From assembly GCA_020853885.1 (NCBI GenBank), contig JADYXZ010000014.1, forward strand, positions 278,501-342,500: DNA of 64,000 nt. The letters run 5' to 3'. The stretch comes from Bradyrhizobiaceae bacterium (GTDB taxonomy: Bacteria; Pseudomonadota; Alphaproteobacteria; Rhizobiales; Xanthobacteraceae). Below are positions 27,015-35,917 of the stretch, one piece after another. Under the pieces are notes generated by a model. The model ran no database searches and had not been told where the DNA came from. It was given only the letters and a program-made list of their open reading frames with translations. The translations under genes and the position numbers were made by a program. Each line of letters starts with the position of its first letter. The first letter of the stretch is position 1.

Positions 27015-28820
27015 ATGCGCGCCGGGGAAATCGCGAACATCGGCATGGGCGGCTTCTCGATCCGATCGATCGGCCTTGGCGTTGCCGGACTGTTCGCGGC
27101 GGCGCTCGCCGCCATTCCGCCCGTTGCGGCGCAACCGCAGCAGGCCACCGTCCGCGTGCAGTTGCTCTGGCACCATCAGGCGCAGTTCGCCGGGCTGTAC
27201 GTGGCCGACGCCAAGGGCTTCTACGCCCGCGAAGGAATTGCCGTGCAGTTCCTCGAAGGCGGCCCCGGCATCAATCCGCTGGAATTCCTCGTCTCCGGCA
27301 AAGCCGATGTCGCGGTGAGTTGGCTGCCGACGGCGACCGCCGCGCGCGAACGCGGCTGGCCGGTCGTCAATGTCGCGCAGATCTTCCAGCATTCCGGCAT
27401 GGCCGTCGTCTGCCGGCGCGCTGCCGGCGTGCGCAGCCCCGACGACATCCCCGGCAAGCGCATCGGCGTGTGGAACGTCGGCGACGAGCTGAACCTGCGC
27501 TACTGGCTGCGCACGATCGGCGCACCGCCCGACCGCGACCGCGTGGAAATCATCGAGCAGCGCCCGGATGGCCGCGACCTGATCGACGGCAGCACCGATT
27601 GCGCGACCGCGATGATGTACAATGAATATTGGTCTATCCTCGATGCCGGCTTTTCTCCGGTCGACCTGATGCTGGTCCGGCTCTCCGACGAGGGGCTGGG
27701 CTTTCTCGAAGACGGCCTCTATGCTCCGGCAGCAGCCCTCGACGATCCGGCAAAGCGCGATGCGCTCACCCGTTTTCTGCGCGCCACGGCGGCAGGCTGG
27801 ACCTACGCGGCGAAGAACGTCGACGAGACGCACGCCATCGCCATGGCAGCCGCGCCGCACCTCAACGCCGCGCATCAGCGCCGAATGCTGGAGACTGTGC
27901 TCCGCCTCGTCGGCGACGGCGGCCGGTTCGGCCTGCTCGATCTCGATCGCTTCCGGCACTCCATCGACATCATCGCCGGAACGGAGGGCGGACCGAATGC
28001 AGCGCGCAACGCCGACTCGCGCGCATGGACGCATCGCGTCTGGTACGAGGCCGGGCTCGGCGTCAGCGGATGGCATACAATTGCTCAATCGACGCGCCAC
28101 CGCCTGCTGAGCTCCGTCAGCGAAAGATGGTTTTACGCGTTGGCCCTGATCGGCACCGCGACCTTCGCGCTGGCAGGGTTCATGCGTGCGCGCCAGCGCC
28201 GCTACGATCTGTGGGGCGCATTCATTCTGACGATGTTGCCCGCCGCCGGCGGCGGCATCCTGCGCGATCTCCTGGTTGGCGGCGACCGCCATCCGCCGTT
28301 CATCTTCAAGGACCCGGCCTACATCTTCGTGATCCTCTCCGTGCTTGCGTTCGGCGTGATCGTCACCTCGTTCGTGTCGCGCAGCTTCGTCGACTCGAAG
28401 GAATTCGACCGGACGCTGACGATCTTCGACACCATCGGCCTCGCCACCTTCACGGTCGTCGGCGCGCAGGTCGCCCTGATCGCGGAGTTGCACTGGATCT
28501 GGGTGCCGTTCTGCGCCGCGCTGACATGTGCCGGCGGCGGCATGCTGCTCGACATCGTCACCGGCCGCGAGCCGCGCACCTTCCTCGGCGAGCCCTATGA
28601 GGAGATTGCCATCGGCGGCGGCCTGATCCTCTATGCCGGCCTGCAGATCGCGGATAACTACGAGCACACCGACGGGATCGTGTTCCTGAGCATGACGGCC
28701 GCGATGGTCTTCGTCGTCGTTACCCGCACGCTCGTGGTGATGCACGGCTGGCGCACGTTCCGCCTCGGTCATCGCCGCGAGCGCCCGGCGCGGCCGGCGA
28801 AGCGCCGGCGTAGCACCTGA
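27015..28820 (+). CDS. NMT1-like binding domain fused to UPF0126/TRIC-like membrane domain
   Basis: A 601-residue fusion. A signal anchor covers about residues 15-40. Residues 45-350 form an NMT1/THI5-type binding domain (QLLWHHQAQFAGLYVADAKGFYAREGI, then VQFLEGGPGINPLEFLVSGKAD). Residues 370-580 form a membrane domain with two UPF0126-like repeats: one with GTATFALAGF and AAGGGILRDLLVG, the next with DTIGLATFTVVGAQVAL and GGGMLLDIVTG. UPF0126 proteins (TRIC/glycine-transporter family) are channels or carriers. The order suggests a receptor tethered to its own channel. No ABC ATPase or permease adjoins. The basic tail ends RRRST. Confidence 0.75.
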   Translation: MRAGEIANIGMGGFSIRSIGLGVAGLFAAALAAIPPVAAQPQQATVRVQLLWHHQAQFAGLYVADAKGFYAREGIAVQFLEGGPGINPLEFLVSGKADVAVSWLPTATAARERGWPVVNVAQIFQHSGMAVVCRRAAGVRSPDDIPGKRIGVWNVGDELNLRYWLRTIGAPPDRDRVEIIEQRPDGRDLIDGSTDCATAMMYNEYWSILDAGFSPVDLMLVRLSDEGLGFLEDGLYAPAAALDDPAKRDALTRFLRATAAGWTYAAKNVDETHAIAMAAAPHLNAAHQRRMLETVLRLVGDGGRFGLLDLDRFRHSIDIIAGTEGGPNAARNADSRAWTHRVWYEAGLGVSGWHTIAQSTRHRLLSSVSERWFYALALIGTATFALAGFMRARQRRYDLWGAFILTMLPAAGGGILRDLLVGGDRHPPFIFKDPAYIFVILSVLAFGVIVTSFVSRSFVDSKEFDRTLTIFDTIGLATFTVVGAQVALIAELHWIWVPFCAALTCAGGGMLLDIVTGREPRTFLGEPYEEIAIGGGLILYAGLQIADNYEHTDGIVFLSMTAAMVFVVVTRTLVVMHGWRTFRLGHRRERPARPAKRRRST

Positions 28821-28905
28821 CCCGGATTTGATTTCGCAGGCGGAATAGGCTCAATTTCCCGCCAATCGGCGCCCGCGCCAGGCGCTGGAACGAACGGGGG
28901 AAGCC

Positions 28906-30087
28906 ATGCTGCGCACCGTTGCCGCCTTCGATCGCATGGGCGAGGAAAACGCCTTCGCCGTGCTCGCGCGTGCGACCGAGCTCGCGCAGCAGGGCCGCGA
29001 CATCATCAATCTCGGCATCGGCCAGCCCGACTTCCAGACGCCGACGCACATCGTCGAAGCGGCGATCAAGGCGCTGAAGGACGGCCATCACGGCTACACG
29101 CCCGCGACCGGCATCAAGCCCTTGCGCGAGGCGGTCGCCGCCGACATCCACAAGCGCTTCAAGGTCGAGATCTCGCCCGATCTCGTCTTCATCGCGCCGG
29201 GCGGCAAGCCGACCATGTACGCCGCGATCCTGATGTTCGGCGAGCCCGGTGCCGACATCCTCTATCCCGATCCCGGCTTTCCGATCTATCGCTCGATGAT
29301 CGAGTTCACCGGCGCAAGGCCGATCCCGGTGCCGATCCGCGAGGAGAACAATTTCGCCTTCTCGGCGGACGAGACGCTGAAGCTGATCACGCCGAAGACG
29401 CGGCTGCTCATCCTCAATTCGCCGGCCAATCCGACCGGCGGCGTCACGCCGAAAGCCGAGATCGCCAAGCTCGTCGCCGGCCTTGAGAAGTTTCCCGACG
29501 TCGCGGTCCTGTCCGACGAGATCTATGACCAGATGACCTATGACGGCGAGGAGCACGTGACGCTCCTCAGCTATCCATCGATCCGCGACCGGCTGATCCT
29601 CTTGAACGGCTGGTCGAAAACCTACGCCATGACCGGCTGGCGCCTCGGCTGGTCCGTGTGGCCGGCGAAGCTCTACGACTTCGCGCGCAAGCTCGCGGTG
29701 AACTCCTATTCGTGCGTCAACGCGCCGACGCAATATGCCGGCCTCGCCGCGCTCACCGGCCCGCAGGACGCCGTGAAGAAGATGGTCGCCGAGTTCGACA
29801 AGCGCCGCAAAGTCGTGGTGGAAGGCCTGAACAAGCTGCCCGGCGTCTCCTGCAGGACGCCGAAGGGCGCCTTCTATGCATTTCCCAACGTCAAGAACAC
29901 GGGCTGGAAGGCGAAGCCGCTTGCCTCGACATTGCTCGACGAAACCGGCGTCGCGCTGATCGGCGGGCCGGACTTCGGCATTCTCGGCGAGGGCTATATC
30001 CGCGTCTCCTACGCGAACTCCACCGAGAACATCCAGAAGGCGCTCGCGCGCATGGGCGAGTTCCTGGAGAAGCGCAAGGCGGCCTAG
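28906..30087 (+). CDS. PLP-dependent aminotransferase, class I/II
   Basis: A 393-residue aminotransferase of the aspartate-aminotransferase fold. The PLP lysine is K238 in NGWSKTYAMTGWRLGW; NSPANPTGG at 171-179 and the ALSDEIYD-like stretch VLSDEIYDQM are conserved. The class includes aspartate, aromatic and alanine aminotransferases, and the substrate cannot be set by eye. The ATG at 28906 follows GGGGGAAG at usual spacing. It stands alone and converges on btaB. Confidence 0.88.
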   Translation: MLRTVAAFDRMGEENAFAVLARATELAQQGRDIINLGIGQPDFQTPTHIVEAAIKALKDGHHGYTPATGIKPLREAVAADIHKRFKVEISPDLVFIAPGGKPTMYAAILMFGEPGADILYPDPGFPIYRSMIEFTGARPIPVPIREENNFAFSADETLKLITPKTRLLILNSPANPTGGVTPKAEIAKLVAGLEKFPDVAVLSDEIYDQMTYDGEEHVTLLSYPSIRDRLILLNGWSKTYAMTGWRLGWSVWPAKLYDFARKLAVNSYSCVNAPTQYAGLAALTGPQDAVKKMVAEFDKRRKVVVEGLNKLPGVSCRTPKGAFYAFPNVKNTGWKAKPLASTLLDETGVALIGGPDFGILGEGYIRVSYANSTENIQKALARMGEFLEKRKAA

Positions 30088-30090
30088 CCG

Positions 30091-30741
30091 TCAGGATTTC
30101 TTCAGCCGCGCATACTGCGCGTAGTCGCGATAGGGTCGCTCGACTGTGAGCCGCGCGCCGAGGCGTACGGCCTGCGCGCTCAGCATCGCTTCCAGCGTAT
30201 CGCGCGGCGCGACGTGGAAGAACCCGATCCAGCGCCGAAGGCCGGAACGGAACCAGCGCGGCAGGCCGGCCTGCCCGCCGAAATCCACAATGTGCAGCTC
30301 GCCGCCGGGCGCAAGCGACAGCACGGCGCGGTCGATCGCCGACTGCCAGCGCGGGATCATCGACAGCGTATAGGAGAGAAAAATGCGGTCGAACTTCTCG
30401 GTCGCAAACAGCCGGTTCGCATCGAAGCTCGTCGCGTCTCCGTGCGCGACGCGAATTCGCGGCGCCAGCCTCGCCTGCTCGATCGAGCGATAAGCCGACG
30501 TCAGCATCTCCGTCGAGATGTCGATGCCGTAGAAGCGCGCCCCCGGATAACGCTGCGCGGCGACGATCAGGTTGCGCCCGGTGCCGCAGCCGATCTCCAG
30601 CACGTGCATGCCCGCGCCGGCGTCGAGCCCCGCGATGAGCCGGTCGCGCCCGAGCAGAAAATATTTTCTCGTCGCGTCATAGATATGCCGCTGCCGCCGG
30701 TAGATGCGGTTCATCCGGGCGGTGCTGACGGCAGCGGTCAT
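30091..30741 (-). CDS. btaB: BtaB-like diacylglycerylhomoserine N-methyltransferase
   Basis: A 216-residue class I SAM methyltransferase. Motif I is LEIGCGTGR at 48-56 and the ID(I)ST acidic loop follows. It lies directly downstream of btaA (3 bases between stop and start) in the same direction, which fits BtaB, the enzyme that trimethylates diacylglycerylhomoserine to the betaine lipid DGTS. Taken alone it would only be a UbiE-like methyltransferase; the name rests on the context. Confidence 0.82.
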   Translation of the reverse strand: MTAAVSTARMNRIYRRQRHIYDATRKYFLLGRDRLIAGLDAGAGMHVLEIGCGTGRNLIVAAQRYPGARFYGIDISTEMLTSAYRSIEQARLAPRIRVAHGDATSFDANRLFATEKFDRIFLSYTLSMIPRWQSAIDRAVLSLAPGGELHIVDFGGQAGLPRWFRSGLRRWIGFFHVAPRDTLEAMLSAQAVRLGARLTVERPYRDYAQYARLKKS

Positions 30742-30744
30742 GGC

Positions 30745-31968
30745 TCAGTCCCGCAGAACGTAGAGATGGAAGCCGCCATAGACCGCCGAGCGGTCGCGCG
30801 CCGCGAGCGCCCGCGACTGGGCTTCCTCGTAGCGCCAGCGCCCGAGCACCGTGTCGTCGACGCGGCCCGGCAGCAGGCTCGGCTCCGCCGCCGTGCGGAA
30901 AATGACCCGCGCGCCCGGCCGCGCCGTGCGCGTGATCTCGCGCCACAGCGCATTGAGCTGCGCGTCCGTCATCCAGTCCTGCGCGTCGAGCAGCACATAG
31001 CGGTCGAGCGAGCGGTCGGCGCAGGTCTGCAGGTGCTGCGTGAACGTGCGCCGCAGCACCGCCACGCGGTGCACGCGCCGCCGGATCGCTTCGAAATGCT
31101 CGCGCCGCAGATACGGCGGCACCGGTCCGCGGCCATCGCCCGCATAGCGCCGGCCGAACGCCTGCCAGGCGAAGTAGTTGTCTTGCAGGCTGAAATTGCA
31201 GGCGAGCCGCTCCACCCGCTCGCGCAGCACGCTCGCCACATCGCCGCCGCCGGCCGACGCCAGCGCCGCGTGCTGCGCCGGCGGAATGCCGAGCCCGAAC
31301 AGCGAGAGCTGCCGCTGCGCGACCCAGCGCACCAGCCGCTTGTCGAACAAGGGCGCCAGCGCGCTCTCGAAATAGCGGCGCTGCTCTTCGAGTGTCCGCG
31401 CCTTGAGCACGACGCTCGGATCGATGCCATAGAGGTGCGCCAGCGCATGGCCGAACCCGATGCAGCGCCCGAGCAGGCCGTAGCGATAGAAGTTGCGCGC
31501 GAACACGGAGATGCGCGGCCGCCCGAGCCCGAACGCGCCGCGTCCCTCCCAATAGCCGCGCGTCTCCGCGTCGAGCCACGGCGAAAGGTGCCGCCAATAG
31601 GCATCCACGTTCGCCTGCCCGTCCGCCTCGCCAAAGAACCGGAAGAAGTCATCCGCGCCCGGCAGATGCCGCGCCGCCGCGAGCTTCAGCCGGTTCAGCG
31701 CGATGTGCGCGCGGCTGAGATCGACCGCCGTGATCCGCGCCGGATCGGCGGTGAGATACGACAACACGTTGCAGCCGCCCGACGCGATCGTGACGATGTG
31801 GCAGCTCGGCGTGACGGCGAGCGCCTCCATGTCGACTTCCGGGTCTTCCCAGATCTGCGGATAGACGAGCCCCCTGAACATCCAGGCGAACAGATGCTCG
31901 AGCATTCCCCGCTTGTTGAACGCCCGCTCGATCTGCTCTCCGGCCGTCCTGCTCAATGCGCGCTCCAT
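30745..31968 (-). CDS. btaA: BtaA-like SAM:diacylglycerol 3-amino-3-carboxypropyltransferase
   Basis: A 407-residue protein of the DUF3419/BtaA family. The FRGLVYPQIWEDPEVD motif, the glycine-rich IASGGCNVLSYL and the acidic AVDLSRAHIALN that bind S-adenosylmethionine are all present. It transfers the aminocarboxypropyl group to diacylglycerol at the membrane. Start MERALSRT at 31968 is chosen; residues upstream are not family-like. With btaB it makes DGTS, a phosphorus-free lipid used by rhizobia under phosphate limitation. No Pho box was identified upstream. Confidence 0.88.
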   Translation of the reverse strand: MERALSRTAGEQIERAFNKRGMLEHLFAWMFRGLVYPQIWEDPEVDMEALAVTPSCHIVTIASGGCNVLSYLTADPARITAVDLSRAHIALNRLKLAAARHLPGADDFFRFFGEADGQANVDAYWRHLSPWLDAETRGYWEGRGAFGLGRPRISVFARNFYRYGLLGRCIGFGHALAHLYGIDPSVVLKARTLEEQRRYFESALAPLFDKRLVRWVAQRQLSLFGLGIPPAQHAALASAGGGDVASVLRERVERLACNFSLQDNYFAWQAFGRRYAGDGRGPVPPYLRREHFEAIRRRVHRVAVLRRTFTQHLQTCADRSLDRYVLLDAQDWMTDAQLNALWREITRTARPGARVIFRTAAEPSLLPGRVDDTVLGRWRYEEAQSRALAARDRSAVYGGFHLYVLRD

Positions 31969-32046
31969 GCGTCGAATCGCATGCGTGCGATCTAGCGGCC
32001 TCTCCGTGAGACTTTGATGACAGCGGCGGCGCACGCCCAAACAGGC

Positions 32047-32976
32047 TTAACGCCGGAGCACCAGCGCGAAGCCGACCGTCACGATCGCAAAGCCGGCGAG
32101 CTGCGCCATGCTGGGAACAGTGCCGAGCGTGATCCAGCCGATCGCCATTGTGAACCCGGGCACGAGCGCCGGGAAAACGGCGGCGCGTCCCGGCCCGAGC
32201 AGCGCCACTGAACGCGTGAAGAGATAGATGCCGCCCGTGCCGGCGAACACGCCCTGCACGACCGCCTGCAGGAGGTTCTCCGCCCATCCCGCCGCGACGA
32301 TCCGCTCGAACCCGAACAAGGCCGCATGCACCGGAACGAATGTCAGGAACGCCATCACCGTGACCACCGCCGTCGCCCGCATTGGCTCGATCCGCCACAG
32401 CGACAGCAGCAGCCCGAACAGCGCCCAGCAGGTGCCGGCCGCAAAGAAACTGAGATCGCCGAGGATCCCGCTTCTGCCGATCGTCGCCGCCGACTCGCCG
32501 GCATAGACGACGAGGCCGGCGACGATCGCGAGCGCGCCGATCACCCGCGAGAGCGCGATCGCTTCATGCAGAAAGATAGCTGTGAGCAAGAGTCCGCCGA
32601 CCGCCGCGGCCGACGGCTGGATGACGGCGCCGTGTCCGAGCGGCACCAGCAGGAAGCCCATGTAGCTGAGGATCGCGAGCGGCGGCCCGGCAAACAGCGT
32701 AAGCGCAAGCCCCCGCCCCCAGCTCATGCCGCCCGGTTTGGCGATGCCGGAGCGGAACACGAGGAAGGAAAGCAATGGCGCGAGCCATACGTAGCGGTGC
32801 AACGCAAGGTCCACCGGCGCGAGGCCGATGCCCACCCCATGCAGTGCGGCGACAAGCCCCGCCGCCCAGGCGAGCGCCGCGCCCGCGCCGCAGAGCACCC
32901 CGATCAGCTTGCGCGAGGAAAGCCCCGCGCGCGCGGGCTCGTTCGCTGTTTCGGAGTCGCCCGGACCATCGGCCAT
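32047..32976 (-). CDS. DMT-superfamily transporter (EamA)
   Basis: A 309-residue inner-membrane protein with ten hydrophobic helices in two EamA repeats. Start MADGPGDSE at 32976 is used; a longer open frame upstream is overlap with a divergent gene. The substrate is unknown. It lies leftward between btaA and a divergent LprI-like gene. Confidence 0.82.
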   Translation of the reverse strand: MADGPGDSETANEPARAGLSSRKLIGVLCGAGAALAWAAGLVAALHGVGIGLAPVDLALHRYVWLAPLLSFLVFRSGIAKPGGMSWGRGLALTLFAGPPLAILSYMGFLLVPLGHGAVIQPSAAAVGGLLLTAIFLHEAIALSRVIGALAIVAGLVVYAGESAATIGRSGILGDLSFFAAGTCWALFGLLLSLWRIEPMRATAVVTVMAFLTFVPVHAALFGFERIVAAGWAENLLQAVVQGVFAGTGGIYLFTRSVALLGPGRAAVFPALVPGFTMAIGWITLGTVPSMAQLAGFAIVTVGFALVLRR

Positions 32977-33123
32977 GCGCCCGATTAAGCCAGTCCGAAT
33001 GGCAGCGCCAGCCGACGACGCCCGCTCGATCGCGGCGCATGGCTGGTCTGCATGCGGCGGAGGTTCGGGCGTGCGCACACAAAACCCTTCCGTCGCGGCG
33101 GGTTCGCGCGGAGAATGCCCGCG

Positions 33124-33543
33124 ATGCGCCGGCTCGCTTCCGTTTTGCTGTTTGCGCTCGCTGCCGTGCTTCCGGCCGCGGCCGAGGAAATCCGTCCTTC
33201 GCAAACCGCCTGCGACCGCGCGAAGCTGCCCGGCCGCGGCTACATCGAGTGCCTGGAGCGGACGCTTCGCGCCGCCGACGAAGCGCTGAACGCGGCGCAT
33301 GCCCGCGCCCTCGCCGCAGTCGAAGCGCGGGCGGACCTCACTCCCATGCAGCGCACCCGCTGGAAAAACGTGCTGGAAGAATCGCAGGCCTTGTTCGTGC
33401 GCTTCCGCAACTTTGAGTGCCAGAATGTCGCACCCTACGAAGGTGAAGCCGGACGGATCGGCGCCTTCGAGCAGCGGCTCGCCTGCCTGATCGACAGGAA
33501 CACCGCTCGCGCGCGCGACCTGGAAAACCGCTATGGAAAATAA
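33124..33543 (+). CDS. Exported LprI/DUF1311-like protein
   Basis: A 139-residue protein with a signal peptide of about 20 residues (ending PAAA) and four cysteines in a conserved pattern: CDRAKL, YIECLERT, FECQNVAPYEG and RLACLIDRN. The spacing of YxeCL and the acidic YEGG-like turn match the LprI-type lysozyme-inhibitor fold. GGAG at 33110-33113 fits the ATG at 33124 better than that at 33115. It is probably periplasmic. Small inhibitors of this kind protect the cell wall from host lysozyme; activity is not proven here. Confidence 0.65.
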   Translation: MRRLASVLLFALAAVLPAAAEEIRPSQTACDRAKLPGRGYIECLERTLRAADEALNAAHARALAAVEARADLTPMQRTRWKNVLEESQALFVRFRNFECQNVAPYEGEAGRIGAFEQRLACLIDRNTARARDLENRYGK

Positions 33544-33742
33544 CGAAATTGGGGGCGGCTGCCGGTAAGCCATTGCGGCGATTATTCCGGAATGCTTATC
33601 TCCAACCGGCGCGGGCAAGTCGTCAATTCGAGTAGCCCATTGTCTGCGCTGCAGAATCACTCAATTCTAGTTCGACGGTATTCGCCGACCAGCAAGGTAC
33701 CCGGCTGCAGGGTCGGGCGCGGGAAATATCGGGGGCAGGGCC

Positions 33743-34663
33743 GTGCAGGTTGTCTCAGTCGGCGAAATCATCATCGAGCTCGTCCGCGCGCCCGACGGCC
33801 GCTTCGACTTGGGTTATGCGGGCGATACGTTTCAGACGGCGGTTCATCTCTCCCGCAGCGGAGTCAAAGTCGCACTGGCGACCGCGCTCGGCAACGATCG
33901 CTATTCCGAACAGGCGCTTGCCGCCGCCACCGCCGAAGGCATCGCCACCAATCTCGTGCTGCGGGTGAACGACCGCGTGCCGGGAATTGCGCTCGTCGAA
34001 TCCGACGGCCGCGCCGAACGGCAAAATGAAATCTGGCGTGACGCCTCGCCCGCGCGTCAGCTCTTCGAGCTCCCCGGCTGGGATCGCGTCGCCGAGCAGC
34101 TTGTCTCGGCCAATCTCGTCTACTTCTCCGGCGTGACGCTTTCGCTTTACTCGAACGTTGGGCTCGGTCGCATGCTCGCCGCCCTCGAATTCGGCCGCGA
34201 GCGCGGCGCGCGCATCGCCTTCGACAGCAACTGGCGTTTCGCGAGCTGGCGCGGCGACGACCAGCGTGCGCGGGCGGTTCTCTCCGAAGCCTTGAAGCGC
34301 AGCGATCTCGCGCTGCCGTCGTTCGAGGACGAAGCGAGATTGTGGGGCGATGCGTCGCCGCAGACCACGATCGAGCGCCTGCAGACGTTCGGCGTGCGCG
34401 AGATCGTGGTGAAGAACGGCGCGCGGCCCGCCCTCGTCCACGCCGACGGCAAGACCGAAGAAGTGCCGGTGCCGGAAGAAATCGCCGTGACCAACGGTGC
34501 GGCGGCAGGCGACGCCTTCAATGCCGGCTATCTCGCCGCCCGCCTGCGCAAGGAAAGCCCGGCGGCCGCGGCCCTTGCCGGCCACCGGCTCGCCGCCGGG
34601 GCGCTGCGCGGCAACGCCGGCGCGGCGCCGGCGAAGCGCACCACCGCGAAAACCACACACTGA
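33743..34663 (+). CDS. PfkB-family sugar kinase, 2-keto-3-deoxygluconate kinase-like
   Basis: A 306-residue ribokinase-fold kinase. The N-terminal VSVGEIIIELVR and the sugar-binding GYAGDTFQTAVHLSRSG are typical of KdgK. The C-terminal catalytic motif is NGAAAGDAFNAGYL, which has Asn-Gly-Ala where most family members have Asp-Thr-Thr, but the AGD with the catalytic Asp is intact. A GTG start at 33743 is used, with GGGGGCAGGG just upstream; no ATG fits. It may serve the 2-keto-3-deoxy acids that IlvD-type dehydratases make, though that operon is 7 kb away. Confidence 0.75.
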   Translation: MQVVSVGEIIIELVRAPDGRFDLGYAGDTFQTAVHLSRSGVKVALATALGNDRYSEQALAAATAEGIATNLVLRVNDRVPGIALVESDGRAERQNEIWRDASPARQLFELPGWDRVAEQLVSANLVYFSGVTLSLYSNVGLGRMLAALEFGRERGARIAFDSNWRFASWRGDDQRARAVLSEALKRSDLALPSFEDEARLWGDASPQTTIERLQTFGVREIVVKNGARPALVHADGKTEEVPVPEEIAVTNGAAAGDAFNAGYLAARLRKESPAAAALAGHRLAAGALRGNAGAAPAKRTTAKTTH

Positions 34664-34679
34664 TCGGCATCGCCCGCCG

Positions 34680-35915
34680 CTAATCAGCCACGGTTCGCTC
34701 TTCGCCGATATGGATCGCGCCGGACCGCGCCATCGCCGCGATTTCTGCGTCCGTGAAGCCGTGCTCGCGCAGCACGTCCCGCGTGTGCTCGCCGAACAGC
34801 GGCGCCCCGCGCCGCAGCCCGCCGGGTGTCTTGGAGAACTTCACCGGCGATCCGATGGTCTTCACCGGCCCGAGCTTCGCGTGTTCGGTCTCGACGACCA
34901 TCTCGCGCGCGATCGTCTGCGGATCGGCGTGCATCTGCATCACGTCGAGCACCGGTCCCGCCGGAATCTTCGCCTGCTCCAGCGCCGCGAGCCATTCATC
35001 CTTGCCGCGCTTCCGCAGTTCCGGCGCCAGCGTCTCCGCCAGCACGACGCGGTTCTGGATACGGTCGGAGCTCGTCTTGAAGCGCGGGTCCTCGGCGAGT
35101 TCCGGCCGCTGCAGCAATTCGACCAAGCGCAGCCACGTCGTCTGGTTCGCAGCGCCGAGCGTAATCCAGCCGTCGCTGGTCTCGAAGGCTTCGTACGGCG
35201 CGTTGAGCGGGTGCGCCGAACCCATGGGTCCCGGCGCCACCCCGGTCGCCAGTGCAATCGCCGACTGCCAGTAGGTGAGCGAGATGCCCGCCTCGAACAG
35301 GGAGGTGTCGACCATCTGCCCCTCGCCCGTCTGCGCCCGGGCATGCAGCGCCGCGAGAATGCCCATCGCGGCGAGGATGCCCGCCGTGATGTCGGTGACC
35401 GGCGCGCCGACCTTGACCGGCGGCCGCCCCGGCCCTTCGCCGGTGATCGACATGAGCCCGCTCATGCCCTGCGCGATGAGATCGAACCCGCCGCGGTCGG
35501 CATAGGGGCCGCTCCTGCCGAAGCCCGAGATCGCGCAATAGACGAGCCGTGGATTTTCCCGCTTCAGCACTTCGTAGCCGAGCCCCATGCGCTCCATCAC
35601 CCCGCGCCGGTAGTTTTCGGTGACGACATCAGCGTCCTTCAGGAGCCGCCGCAGCACGCGCTTGCCGTGGTCAGTCTTGAGGTCGACGGCGATGCCGCGC
35701 TTGTTGCGGTTCATCATCATGAACGCCGCGGACTCGCCCCCGATCGTCGGCGGCACCGTGCGCCGCGTCTCGTCGCCGTCGGGAATCCGCTCGACCTTGA
35801 TCACGTCGGCGCCGAGATCGGCGAGCATCCGGCCGCAGGCCGGCCCCGCCATCACGTGGCAAAGCTCGATGACCTTCAGCCCCGCGAGCGGCCCGGTGTT
35901 CGGCTTTTCCGCCAT
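34680..35915 (-). CDS. CoA-transferase family III (CaiB/BaiF)
   Basis: A 411-residue type III CoA-transferase. It starts GLKVIELCHVMAGPACGRMLADLGADVIKVE, has the conserved NKRGIAVDLK, and places the catalytic aspartate at D175 (PVTDITAG). These enzymes move CoA between organic acids, for example carnitine, formyl or succinyl groups. It starts 2 bases after the stop of the enoyl-CoA hydratase gene upstream of it, so the pair forms a leftward operon for activating and processing an acid as its CoA ester. Confidence 0.87.
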   Translation of the reverse strand: MAEKPNTGPLAGLKVIELCHVMAGPACGRMLADLGADVIKVERIPDGDETRRTVPPTIGGESAAFMMMNRNKRGIAVDLKTDHGKRVLRRLLKDADVVTENYRRGVMERMGLGYEVLKRENPRLVYCAISGFGRSGPYADRGGFDLIAQGMSGLMSITGEGPGRPPVKVGAPVTDITAGILAAMGILAALHARAQTGEGQMVDTSLFEAGISLTYWQSAIALATGVAPGPMGSAHPLNAPYEAFETSDGWITLGAANQTTWLRLVELLQRPELAEDPRFKTSSDRIQNRVVLAETLAPELRKRGKDEWLAALEQAKIPAGPVLDVMQMHADPQTIAREMVVETEHAKLGPVKTIGSPVKFSKTPGGLRRGAPLFGEHTRDVLREHGFTDAEIAAMARSGAIHIGEERTVAD

Positions 35916-35917
35916 CC

